The notes under the pieces were generated by a model that did not search any database, was not told the origin of the DNA, and was given only the letters and a program-made list of their open reading frames with translations. Shown one piece after another: positions 24,641 through 33,808 of a stretch of DNA of 64,000 nt. Source of the DNA: Allacma fusca (taxonomy: Eukaryota > Arthropoda > Collembola > Symphypleona > Sminthuridae); the NCBI GenBank assembly GCA_947179485.1, contig OX359245.1, forward strand, positions 56,097,067-56,161,066, given 5' to 3'. The translations under genes and the position numbers were made by a program. The first letter of the stretch is position 1. Each line of letters opens with the position of its first letter.

Positions 24641-24643
24641 TGG
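24640..24643. repeat. Possible target-site duplication, left
   Basis: ctgg here and gtgg at 35951-35954 flank the LTR element; 3 of 4 bases agree. Copy 2 of the duplication has atgg at the matching place (61941-61944). A 4-bp duplication fits the family, but the mismatch leaves doubt. Confidence 0.4.
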
Positions 24644-24879
24644 TGTGAGGTTAACTATAACACTCAAACCTAAAATTATGGGACTTAACTTACAATTATG
24701 AAATTATGATGAGAGAGAGTAAAAACTAGGTCTAGTCAGTTCGAGCGTTAGGTAAAGACTCCCCTTTATTCATACAATTACCGCAATACATTATGCTTAG
24801 CCAAGCGCACCATATAGTCTCACTACACAGTACACCTCTACACCTATACACATAAGTGCCTTGTGAGTGCACCCTCACA
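24644..24879 (-). repeat. 3' LTR
   Basis: 236 bp, ends tgtgagg / cctcaca (inverted, TG...CA). On the minus strand it contains AATAAA (24766-24771), a likely polyadenylation signal, and a TATA-like ctatatgg. As the LTR nearest the receptor gene it faces that gene and could act as a promoter. Confidence 0.95.
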
Positions 24880-24893
24880 ACTTCCCCCCACTT
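24880..24893 (-). promoter_or_regulatory. Polypurine tract
   Basis: AAGTGGGGGGAAGT on the minus strand directly abuts the 3' LTR: the expected primer site for plus-strand DNA synthesis. Confidence 0.85.
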
Positions 24894-25574
24894 GAGAACC
24901 TCAAATGTCCTCATTTGAAAGCTATTACATAACATTTTCTTTACCTAATATTACGCCCAAATCCCTATATTATTACCTATTCATTCGTTTTAATATACAT
25001 TAATTAATAAATCCATCATAAATGCAAATCATCGCAAATTATTTACAATTGATCATAAATAAATTAAGTGAGGTCTTTACATCCTTACTAGACCCTCACA
25101 TACTAATTTATAATCACAAAAACACCTTTCACACATACACGCCCTTTGCTTCTGATCTCTTTACTTCAGATGTCCTCCGGCCTTGCACTCGTAAACCACC
25201 GCTCCGAACTCTGGAAAATAGAAAGGTCATTACACCATTAAATCTCTGAATTAATTTTCAATAGCCAATTAACCCAGGATCCAGACGACGACCGATTAAG
25301 AAATAAGTCATACTCGTACATACACCCTTTCTCAATCTGTCATTTCCTCTTTCCGGCGATTAGTTTACAATAATTCTTGTTCTAATTAAAACGTGATTAA
25401 AACTAACTTAAAATCCGACTTAACCTAGTTACCGAATTACCTAATTAAAAATTAAAACTGTAACCTAAATAAATAATTAAACTTTCCCTTAAAATTGAGT
25501 AAATAAAATAAACCTTTTCTCATCTAATTGCTTTCTATCCATTCAAATACTCCCAAACCTTACTCCTTCCCCAC
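24894..25574 (-). other. Untranslated region between the third ORF and the 3' LTR
   Basis: About 680 bp without a supported reading frame; C-rich/A-rich on the plus strand. It may hold packaging or 3' UTR signals. Confidence 0.4.
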
Positions 25575-26426
25575 TTAAATGTGGTCCTCGGATTTCTCCC
25601 CTCTCGCCGCTTTCACCATACACTCGACCAGATACCAAACTTGTCGGACTCTTGGGGTCAGTTCCTCAGGAGTGATACCCATCTTCCACATCTTAATGGT
25701 GGGCTCTACATCCCCTACATCATACAGCCTCAAATCGACCGTCAAGTCCTTCTTCTCTTCTGGACTTTGACCGCTCCACCACCATGTCAACTCGTCCTCG
25801 TACACTCGCCTTTCCACATCTCCATAACAAAGAAATGTGACACATTTTGGCGGCCTGCTTTTCTCCTCCTTGACCACATCTTGTAAGTTTGCTTCGGCAA
25901 CTCCCTGCTCCGTGGTTGAGGTTTCCGTGTTCGCAGGATTCTCTTCCTGCCTCAACGTAAACAGTCGGTAAAGAGCCCTCAGTCTTTCCCATTCTCCCTC
26001 CATCTGATAATTTCGGAGTGATTCTAGGTCACTGATAACATCCTCCCGTTGATAATTGGCCGATGGTACTACTGGCCCCAACAGAGACGATAATGGCATG
26101 GCAACCAATCGTTCCGGTTCCTTTACGTCGAACTTGAGGTAAAGCTCCATGACCTCCTTATGATACCGAGACATTAAGAACGTCGATGGAATCAGTGCCG
26201 TGCGGTACTTCCTCAGCAGATCATAATAAAGATCCTCCATTCCCGCCACCTTCTGGCCCTTCTTTTCCAGCGCTGATAGCTCCCCGACAACCTGACTCGC
26301 TATCGCTACGCCCTCGTCGTCCAACAATATCCGGTGTAAGTATCTTCGAATATAATCAATCCGGATCCGAGTATCCAGAAATCTTGAGGAGACTGCTTGC
26401 ACCGCATAAACCTTACTACCAGCCAT
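25575..26426 (-). CDS. Third ORF of the LTR retrotransposon, unknown function (env position)
   Basis: 283 residues, intact, starting with MAGSKVYAVQ. It occupies the place where some gypsy-type elements carry env, but I see no signal peptide, no transmembrane segment and no furin-type site, so it is not an envelope protein as it stands. It is rich in charged residues, with helical-looking stretches (about 30-75 and 125-160), a low-complexity acidic/Thr-rich linker (about 160-185) and a compact C-terminal part with conserved-looking Trp residues (WWW near 215). A plausible splice acceptor (gtgccttag) lies 3 bp before the ATG, so it may be made from a spliced subgenomic RNA. I do not recognise the family; it could be captured host sequence or a structural or accessory protein. 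Confidence 0.75.
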   Translation of the reverse strand: MAGSKVYAVQAVSSRFLDTRIRIDYIRRYLHRILLDDEGVAIASQVVGELSALEKKGQKVAGMEDLYYDLLRKYRTALIPSTFLMSRYHKEVMELYLKFDVKEPERLVAMPLSSLLGPVVPSANYQREDVISDLESLRNYQMEGEWERLRALYRLFTLRQEENPANTETSTTEQGVAEANLQDVVKEEKSRPPKCVTFLCYGDVERRVYEDELTWWWSGQSPEEKKDLTVDLRLYDVGDVEPTIKMWKMGITPEELTPRVRQVWYLVECMVKAARGEKSEDHI

Positions 26427-27547
26427 GATCTAAGGCACGTAAAAAATGAAGAAATTAAAGAATAATAAAAAAAGAAAAATTCACCTCCAATTCCTTTCCA
26501 CACTGGATCCCCACTTATCCTTATTATTCCTCTTCTTATTGTTATTTTGAGTCATCATTACAAATAGATCCTTATACATAAAAAAATTAATGTACTGTAC
26601 CTTCAATTCACCCAAAGATTTAGAGTTAGAATCCAGATGTTTAGTCCTCAAGGGAACACAAGAAACAAGAATAACTCAATGAAGGAACTATCACTCCAGC
26701 CACCGCTCACATGCAAGTCTGACAAGGGTCTGTGGTAGAATTCAACGGACTGTTCGCTTGGGTTACTTGACTAGGAAATGAAGGTAGAATATTTAAACAA
26801 GGTCACTTTAGGAACCCGATGTAAGTTCAAACTGGTAATAAGCAAAAGTTCAAATGCCACTATTCAAAAATTACTTTAGACAAGGATTCTATTTATAGAA
26901 AGGTAGGTAAGAATGGAATTAATGTTACCACCTCAATAAGGTAATTTGATAACGCGGACATAGCCGGAGTCATAGACCTTCTAACATGATAACAGGCCTT
27001 GCTCACTGTGCCCAGGACTATCTCTTGAAGATAATAGTTGAAGAAAAATAGCCACAGTTCTAGAAAAAAGAGAAATGACCCAATAAATGAAACACTCCTT
27101 ACTATCTAGTTCCCAGTACAATCTATAAATAGTCTTAATTTAATTTTCTTTCAGCTGGCTCGAGTTGTTGCACTTGTCGATTGACCGTACCCTAACTTAT
27201 GTAAATTAAAATTAGGACTGAAAAAACTCTACTCCCAACATTTTGAGACTAAATGAATACTTAACCAATCTAAATATTTAACCAATCGTATTCTCTAGGG
27301 TAATGTTATTCTATGTAGCTATTTCCGTGACCTTTCTACTCTCCCAACAGTACAAACTTCCTGATAAAATCTAATTACCAACCGCCATTAATCAAGGAAA
27401 TTAATACAGAATGCCTGAAGGGATAAATAAAAATAAAATATAACGGTACTCCTTTGGACCCCAAGCCAACTAGCTACATCCAACCATCCAGAAAATCGAA
27501 TGTGTCTGGGGCCAATCTGTCTCTTCCAGAATGTACATCACAGAATT
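26427..27547 (-). other. Spacer between pol and the third ORF
   Basis: 1.1 kb without an open frame of note. Such a long spacer supports separate expression of the third ORF (spliced RNA or its own promoter). Confidence 0.45.
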
Positions 27548-30500
27548 TCATATCTTCCGGAAATCAACGGATTTAAAAATATCCGGAGGCTTTCTGTCTC
27601 GCGTTGTCCTCCTTGGTCCTGGAGGTCTTATTTCCTCTGACACCGGACTCCCTCTAAATGCTGCCTGAGCAGTCTCCTTCGCTGATTTCCGGGCTATAAT
27701 AGGACTTCCTCTCAGATTTGGGATGGACGTCCTTCCAGACTTTCCCGATGAGGCTGAACCTTGCCGTGGCCTCTGAGACTCCTTGCTAAACCTCTTCACA
27801 GGAACCTTGGATACCTTCAAACTAATAGGATCCAATAACTTCCTTTCACGCCCTACATCACTTTCCGTCACCACGAAAGAATGCACAGACGAACGTTTTG
27901 CCCCTACAGTTCTCTCCGAGACTCCACTACTGACACTACCCTGGATAGGAAGTTTTAGCAACGGTTCCCCTGGAATCACATTATATCCTTGAGAAATTTG
28001 GGCTGCTCGCACCGATTCCTGCCTTGCCATGGCATCATCAAAATCATTTGCTATAATTATAGCACTTTCTCTCTTGTCCGGAATTTCGATGTTGTTCCGA
28101 CTGAAACCCACATGACCCCCCATGGAATGCTTCTTGGGATCTGATTCGTGGAGATGATTTTCGTCCGAGTCATCAGAACCTCTTCCTCTCTTCCCACGAT
28201 CTCGGGACCTTTTCTTCAAAATCACCGAATCTTTAGTGGACGTTATCCTGGAGTGTGCTTCCTCTTTCCAAGGAGATGTTTCCGTCCGGCTCAATCCCGC
28301 GTTCCTCCCTCTGTTCCGGAAAGGTGTATAATCCATCGCGGGAGAGAATAAATCCGGGGACGTATCCTTATGATTTGCTGAAACAAAAATCAAACTATCA
28401 TTTCTATTCTCATTATCTTCCTCACTTACACGATTCCCATCACAATGACCTATTTTTATTAAATTAACAGCACTTTCTGTACTTGTGTGATCAGAATTAT
28501 TATCTCTTGGGCTAATGTCAGTCTGACTAAATTCTGTAGACCCACTCATTCTAGCTCCTACTCTCTGGGCTAGTTTATTCGATTTACCAGTTTGTCTAAC
28601 ATTGCTTTCCTGATTTGTCTCATTTACACTAATCGGTCCCAAAGCAGATTCCGGTACTGGAATTCTTTGCGTTCGATGCATCAGGTTTACTTCACATTTT
28701 CCGGAGGAAGTTTCACGTAATTCTGTGCACATTTCCCCGTTGTCTTCGTGATAACCTGACAGTTGGAAGTCATCCTCAATTGTATTGGGCTCTTCCAGGG
28801 TCTCTGATCGCTCTCCGAGCTTTCCGACCCCGTGGTGTCTGTACTCCGAGCTTCTGCTTGCTTTACTCAACTGTTTCCCTGTGCTCTCCTCTTCCCAGTC
28901 TTCAATACAGCTGTTATCAGCCTCCGTATTTAGTAGGCCTACAAGACTTTCTTGTTCGCGTGTCTCGGGAGCATCTGCTGCGCTATGATCACTCCCTACA
29001 TCTCCAGTGACAAACGGATCAATGATAGCGCTGTCATCATTGACGCTGGAAAATGACACAAAACTCAAGGGTGAATCACTTTCTCCACCAAGCTCATCTA
29101 GTTGAGGATGAGGTCCCATTGGAACTTCTGTCAGTATGGGAATGTCTGGCACGCAATCCTCCTCCATCCTCGTCTCTGCCTGTTCCCTTGTTGAGACAGC
29201 ACGAGTTCTGATCGGAGACCTTGTTAGCTCTGGCACCTTTGCTCTAGGGGGCCTATATACGCTATCTCTATTCTTCCCATTGACCTTTGCCTTAAGAGCT
29301 ATCCGTATTCGCTCCCTAATTTCGGTCAATTCGGACTCGAGTGATTCGAACTCTTCCAGAACCCGTTTACTCTTTCCTTCTGTTTCCTGGAATTCCTCTG
29401 ATAGCTTATGTTCCTTTCTAACCTGATCCTGAGACCTTTTCTGTTCGTGACTTTCAAGAATCTTACTTTTGAACACGCCAGGGAAATCTCGCTGCCAACT
29501 AACTGGACCACAGAATTCCTTCATATTGTGTGAATGAACTCTAAGAATCTGATGTTTTTTCCTCATAGTACCTTTATACTCCACTATAAAAGAAGTTGTA
29601 CTCAAGGCTGTGATTATTAAATAGGGACCTATCCAAGGAAGCTGTAGACCCTGCCTACGCCCATTGGAGACCCAAACTAAATCGCCTACTTTAAAATTGG
29701 TAGGAAGTCTGTTTTTGTTGAAAGCTCTAGCTCGTCTCTCCTGCTCTTTCTCCGTATTTAGATTAGCCATAAAAACCCTGTCACGTCTTTCATCTTCTCT
29801 ATCCCCCGGTGTCTTGGTTTCCTGCACCGTGATTACGGGAGTTACCAAATCCAGCTTGGTCTTAGGACTAACCCCATACACTAGACTAAAAGGGGTAAAA
29901 CCTGTAACTGCGTGTACATGAGAATTATGAGTTTTGCATGCCCGAGCAATCCATTTATCCCAATTATCTTCCTCCTCACTAACATACTTCCTGAGGAACC
30001 TCTTAACCTCTCCGTTGTAGCGTTCCACGTTACCATTGGAATTCGGATGATTTGGCATAATTCTAATATGCTCTACCCCCTTCTTCTTTAGGTAATCTGT
30101 GAACTCCACCGCTGAAAAGTGAGTCCCGTTGTCGGAAACTATCTTAGGCACTACTCCAATAGAATCAAAAATAAGTTGTCTCAAAAGTCTCTTGGAATCA
30201 GACGCTGTAGCAGTGGGACTTGGGGCTGCCCAAGCAAACCTGCTTGTCTGATCTACCGCAACGAAGATATATTTGTTGCCTTGCTTGGATTCCTTCAAAG
30301 GCCCCACATAGTCAATAGCGATGCTTGTGAACACATCTTCCGGGGGTGGCACAATCTTCATGAGCCCCTTAGGTTTTGAAGTTCTGTGGTTTGCGGCTTG
30401 ACAAGTGATACATCCTTTGATATACCTATGGACATCCTGTCTCATACTTTTCCAATAGTAACGGGAATTTAACAGCTGATAGGTTTTATAGAGCCCTGCG

Positions 30501-33500
30501 TGTCCTCCGTCCAAGGAATCGTTGTGTGCTAACTTCATAATTGCCCCTCTTAGCGCTGGTGGGACTACTAATTTATATAAACTACCGAGATCCGACTTGT
30601 ATAATAAACCTTGAATTAACACATTTCTACCCCATACTAAATTATTCGAGTCGCCTATACTTTTCCCGAATTTCATTACCTCATCGATCACTTTCCTAAT
30701 ATTTTCATCACTCTGTTGATGTCTGAGGAAAAGATCTACCTGTCCACCCAACACTATACTAATAATTGGTTCCTCTTCCACTATTTCCTGTCTGTTTGAC
30801 TCGGTTAGAGGAATTCTCAAGGATCTGACAGGGTACCTAGACAGACAATCTGCATGAGGAATGCTAGTACCAGGCCTGTGGACGGGTTTGGTGTAATATT
30901 GAGCTAATTCTAACTGCAACCGAGCTATCCTACTATACGGATCTCTTAACGTACACAAACTAGTGAGCGCCTGATGATCAGTGACCAGCTCTACTCTACG
31001 ACCGTACACATAAGGTCTAAACTCCCTGAGAGCGAATACACATGCCATGGCTTCCTTTTCCGTTACTGAGTACTTTAATTCTACATCTTTGAGGATTCTG
31101 GATGTATAGGCTATGGGCCTCCAAGACTTTCCTTCGTCCTTAGACTGCTCACATACTCCGCCTAACATATAATTACTTGCATCAGTAGTGACTCTAATCA
31201 AAGCCTCTGAATCGAAATGTTGTAATACGGGAGCTGTAATCATAGCCTTCTTCATATTTTGAAAAGCTTCTTCCTTCTCTGCTGACCATTCAAACATAAC
31301 ATCCTTCTTGGCCATTTGATGTAATGGTCTCGCCATTTTTGCGAAATCCTGAATATATTTCCTATAAAATCCGCAAAGACCGATAAACGATTGGACATCC
31401 TTCAGGCATTTTGGAGATGGAAATTCTTCGACCGCCCTTACTTTTTCTGGGTCGGGTCCTGTCCCATCACCATTTATAATGTGCCCTAAAAAATGCAATT
31501 GATTAAAAGCAAAATGACACTTAGGCATTTTAAAAGTAAGATTAAAAATGTAAGCCCTCTGCAACACCAACTCTAACCTTTCCAGCAGGCTGTCGAATGT
31601 TGGGGCGTAAATTAAAATATCATCTATATAAACTAAGGCTATGGAATACTTTAAATTTCCTAAAATCACGTCCATCATGGACTGGAACTCGGCCGGCGAG
31701 TTCTTAAAACCGAAAGGCAACCTATTATAACAAAATTTTCCCTTTGGTGTAGAAAAAGCTGTCTTTTTCTTACTATCCTCAGAGAGCATCATTTGTAAGA
31801 AGCCCTGTAACGCATCCAGCGTTATAAAATACGCCGATCCTGACAAATGATCTAAACTGTCATCTATTCTAGGGATTGGGTACGTATTTTGTTCGACCTG
31901 ATCGTTTAATTCTCTCAGATCAATACAAACCCTATATTGGAGATTACCCTGATCGTCCTTTTTCTTTGGGACCACTATAACGGGTGAATTGTAAGGAGAA
32001 ACACACGGCTTGATAACACCTAATTTCAGATTTCTCTCTACGTGCTCCTCTAAAACTTTCTTTTCTATCGTTGCTAGGCGATACGAATATTTATGGAACG
32101 GCTTCTTCTCACCTGTATCTATTACGACTGGCGGATAATGAACCGCACCTAACTCGTCATCTGACCTAGCAAAATTATAAGAGTACTTATTGATAATATC
32201 TAAAATTTTCAACTTCTGCTCCTCCTCTAAATTAGGGCCTAGTTTAAGCTCATCTAACGTGAAGGGGGCTTTATGTTTGAAATCAGGACTACAATACCTC
32301 CAGGGAAAATCTTGATTCCTCGGATCATCTTCCTGAATTAAATTAGACTCATCAAATACCTCATATTGACCTAAATACCGAATAGCTGGCAAGGTCACAG
32401 GGGTTTCTGTAGGATTTAATATAGCTGTCTGGGCTTTGCCGTTTCTCAGCCTTAAAATAGTATTTCCGAACAATACTCCTTTCTGTTCTAATGGATTTCC
32501 TGATACCACAATATCTCCGGACGCCTTGGTGTCTCTCGAGTATACCGTGATTCTTCTCCATGACATAGCGGGTATTTCTTCAGAATTTTTCGTGTAGATT
32601 GAAGATGATGTATGATGATCTGTTTTATTTGATGTGGTTTCCTGACCCTGATCTGCTGTGACTTCTCCTTCATCCCCCTGACTCTCATCTGAATTACTAG
32701 AGTTCTGGGTCTCGGCTAAGTTCTCCTGAGTTTTCTGATTGATGGGGCCGGTCTCTTTGGATCCTTTGTGGCTCCCACTCTTCTTTCTCTTCGGACTTGC
32801 GCTTGCCTCTGACTCTGTAATTCTTGTGGAGTAAAAAGATGTCATGGATTCTGTCACAGGACCTTCTGAGTCCTGAATACTCTCATCAAAACTACCTACC
32901 TCATCTTTATCCGGACCTTGATAGTCCACCAACTTTCTTTTCCTATCCATTAAAATATTAAATTTATCGTTAAAGTTCTTACCCAATAACATAAGGGAAT
33001 CCATATTCTCCAGGATGGCAAACTGAAATTTGAACGTTGATAACGAACCTTCACCCAAATGAAAATAAATTGTAGCAGACCTTGAATAGGATCCTCCTTG
33101 ACCTTTGCATATGGTGGAGTACTTCCTGGCTTCATGGTGCTCAATCCTAATACATTTGGGATAATGAGTCTCTAAGTATTCTGCGGTCACTCCCGCAATT
33201 GTCGACGTCATGGACCCGGTGTCTACGGTGGCCCGCAGCTTGAACGGATGTCCTGCTACTCTCAAGGGATAAATATCTTCCTTTCTGGAGTGGGACAGAT
33301 TCCATAGCCGCGTGAACTCACTCTGCAACGGTGATTCCATTTCTGAAACAACACAGGAGTAATCACAATCCTCATCATCATTAACGTTAGTCATCATGGA
33401 TCTTAATTTCATTCGTTTGTTATTTTTCTCAGAACTTCGATTCCAAACATACCACTGCTCATCTGAGCCTTCTACACCTTTACCTCTCGAAGAGTCACGG

Positions 33501-33730
33501 GGGTCCTCTTCCACTTTCTCTTTCACTCTTTTTCTCCTATTTTCCTGGACATAATTACCTACTGACTCACCTACCAAGGGTTGTGTATGAGAATCCTCCG
33601 GATATTTCTGAGCTCCCTCAGTGGTCTGGTCTGTCTCTCGACTAAATACCCAGTCCTCCTGACTGATAGCTTCCTGAATCACACTAGGTTCATCACACAC
33701 TGGCCTCGGATTGTTCGTCCCTATGCCCAC
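27548..33730 (-). CDS. pol: Pol polyprotein (protease, reverse transcriptase, RNase H, integrase) with long C-terminal tail
   Basis: Open for 2060 codons from position 33730; the frame is really open from the frameshift site at 33802, giving about 2084 Pol residues. Residue numbers are from 33730. Aspartic protease VDTGS at 169-173; reverse transcriptase about 530-800 with YIDD at 701-704; RNase H about 845-960 (TDAS, DHQAL); integrase zinc-binding HHCC about 1060-1110, catalytic D1140, D1200, E1236 (D-x59-D-x35-E); GPY module about 1365-1400. All catalytic residues are present. Unusual parts: a 150-residue N-terminal charged extension before the protease and a tail of about 645 residues after integrase that is Ser/Glu/Arg-rich, looks disordered and shows no chromodomain. 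Role: copies the RNA genome and inserts the DNA. Made as a Gag-Pol fusion by -1 frameshifting; the apparent start at 33730 is GTG and is not a real start. Confidence 0.95.
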   Translation of the reverse strand: MGIGTNNPRPVCDEPSVIQEAISQEDWVFSRETDQTTEGAQKYPEDSHTQPLVGESVGNYVQENRRKRVKEKVEEDPRDSSRGKGVEGSDEQWYVWNRSSEKNNKRMKLRSMMTNVNDDEDCDYSCVVSEMESPLQSEFTRLWNLSHSRKEDIYPLRVAGHPFKLRATVDTGSMTSTIAGVTAEYLETHYPKCIRIEHHEARKYSTICKGQGGSYSRSATIYFHLGEGSLSTFKFQFAILENMDSLMLLGKNFNDKFNILMDRKRKLVDYQGPDKDEVGSFDESIQDSEGPVTESMTSFYSTRITESEASASPKRKKSGSHKGSKETGPINQKTQENLAETQNSSNSDESQGDEGEVTADQGQETTSNKTDHHTSSSIYTKNSEEIPAMSWRRITVYSRDTKASGDIVVSGNPLEQKGVLFGNTILRLRNGKAQTAILNPTETPVTLPAIRYLGQYEVFDESNLIQEDDPRNQDFPWRYCSPDFKHKAPFTLDELKLGPNLEEEQKLKILDIINKYSYNFARSDDELGAVHYPPVVIDTGEKKPFHKYSYRLATIEKKVLEEHVERNLKLGVIKPCVSPYNSPVIVVPKKKDDQGNLQYRVCIDLRELNDQVEQNTYPIPRIDDSLDHLSGSAYFITLDALQGFLQMMLSEDSKKKTAFSTPKGKFCYNRLPFGFKNSPAEFQSMMDVILGNLKYSIALVYIDDILIYAPTFDSLLERLELVLQRAYIFNLTFKMPKCHFAFNQLHFLGHIINGDGTGPDPEKVRAVEEFPSPKCLKDVQSFIGLCGFYRKYIQDFAKMARPLHQMAKKDVMFEWSAEKEEAFQNMKKAMITAPVLQHFDSEALIRVTTDASNYMLGGVCEQSKDEGKSWRPIAYTSRILKDVELKYSVTEKEAMACVFALREFRPYVYGRRVELVTDHQALTSLCTLRDPYSRIARLQLELAQYYTKPVHRPGTSIPHADCLSRYPVRSLRIPLTESNRQEIVEEEPIISIVLGGQVDLFLRHQQSDENIRKVIDEVMKFGKSIGDSNNLVWGRNVLIQGLLYKSDLGSLYKLVVPPALRGAIMKLAHNDSLDGGHAGLYKTYQLLNSRYYWKSMRQDVHRYIKGCITCQAANHRTSKPKGLMKIVPPPEDVFTSIAIDYVGPLKESKQGNKYIFVAVDQTSRFAWAAPSPTATASDSKRLLRQLIFDSIGVVPKIVSDNGTHFSAVEFTDYLKKKGVEHIRIMPNHPNSNGNVERYNGEVKRFLRKYVSEEEDNWDKWIARACKTHNSHVHAVTGFTPFSLVYGVSPKTKLDLVTPVITVQETKTPGDREDERRDRVFMANLNTEKEQERRARAFNKNRLPTNFKVGDLVWVSNGRRQGLQLPWIGPYLIITALSTTSFIVEYKGTMRKKHQILRVHSHNMKEFCGPVSWQRDFPGVFKSKILESHEQKRSQDQVRKEHKLSEEFQETEGKSKRVLEEFESLESELTEIRERIRIALKAKVNGKNRDSVYRPPRAKVPELTRSPIRTRAVSTREQAETRMEEDCVPDIPILTEVPMGPHPQLDELGGESDSPLSFVSFSSVNDDSAIIDPFVTGDVGSDHSAADAPETREQESLVGLLNTEADNSCIEDWEEESTGKQLSKASRSSEYRHHGVGKLGERSETLEEPNTIEDDFQLSGYHEDNGEMCTELRETSSGKCEVNLMHRTQRIPVPESALGPISVNETNQESNVRQTGKSNKLAQRVGARMSGSTEFSQTDISPRDNNSDHTSTESAVNLIKIGHCDGNRVSEEDNENRNDSLIFVSANHKDTSPDLFSPAMDYTPFRNRGRNAGLSRTETSPWKEEAHSRITSTKDSVILKKRSRDRGKRGRGSDDSDENHLHESDPKKHSMGGHVGFSRNNIEIPDKRESAIIIANDFDDAMARQESVRAAQISQGYNVIPGEPLLKLPIQGSVSSGVSERTVGAKRSSVHSFVVTESDVGRERKLLDPISLKVSKVPVKRFSKESQRPRQGSASSGKSGRTSIPNLRGSPIIARKSAKETAQAAFRGSPVSEEIRPPGPRRTTRDRKPPDIFKSVDFRKI

Positions 33731-33769
33731 CGGATTATAAATAGGATTTAAATTGACATGAGGCTGGTA

Positions 33770-33808
33770 GGTCTGTGCGTCCCCGCACGACAGACCTATC
33801 AGTTTCCC
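33770..33808 (-). promoter_or_regulatory. Programmed -1 ribosomal frameshift signal between gag and pol
   Basis: On the minus strand the last two gag codons form the canonical slippery heptamer G GGA AAC (33808-33802) in the gag frame, followed at once by the TGA stop. After a 5-nt spacer (TGATA) a strong hairpin spans 33796-33770: arms GGTCT/AGACC and GTGCG/CGCAC, a GTC bulge and loop GGGA. Slipping back one base moves ribosomes into the pol frame, which has no stop between here and the protease. The same heptamer is known from retroviral gag-pro junctions. Confidence 0.92.

Noticed and set aside
25575-26426. The third retrotransposon ORF as an envelope gene
   Set aside because: Position fits, but no signal peptide, transmembrane segment or cleavage site is visible.
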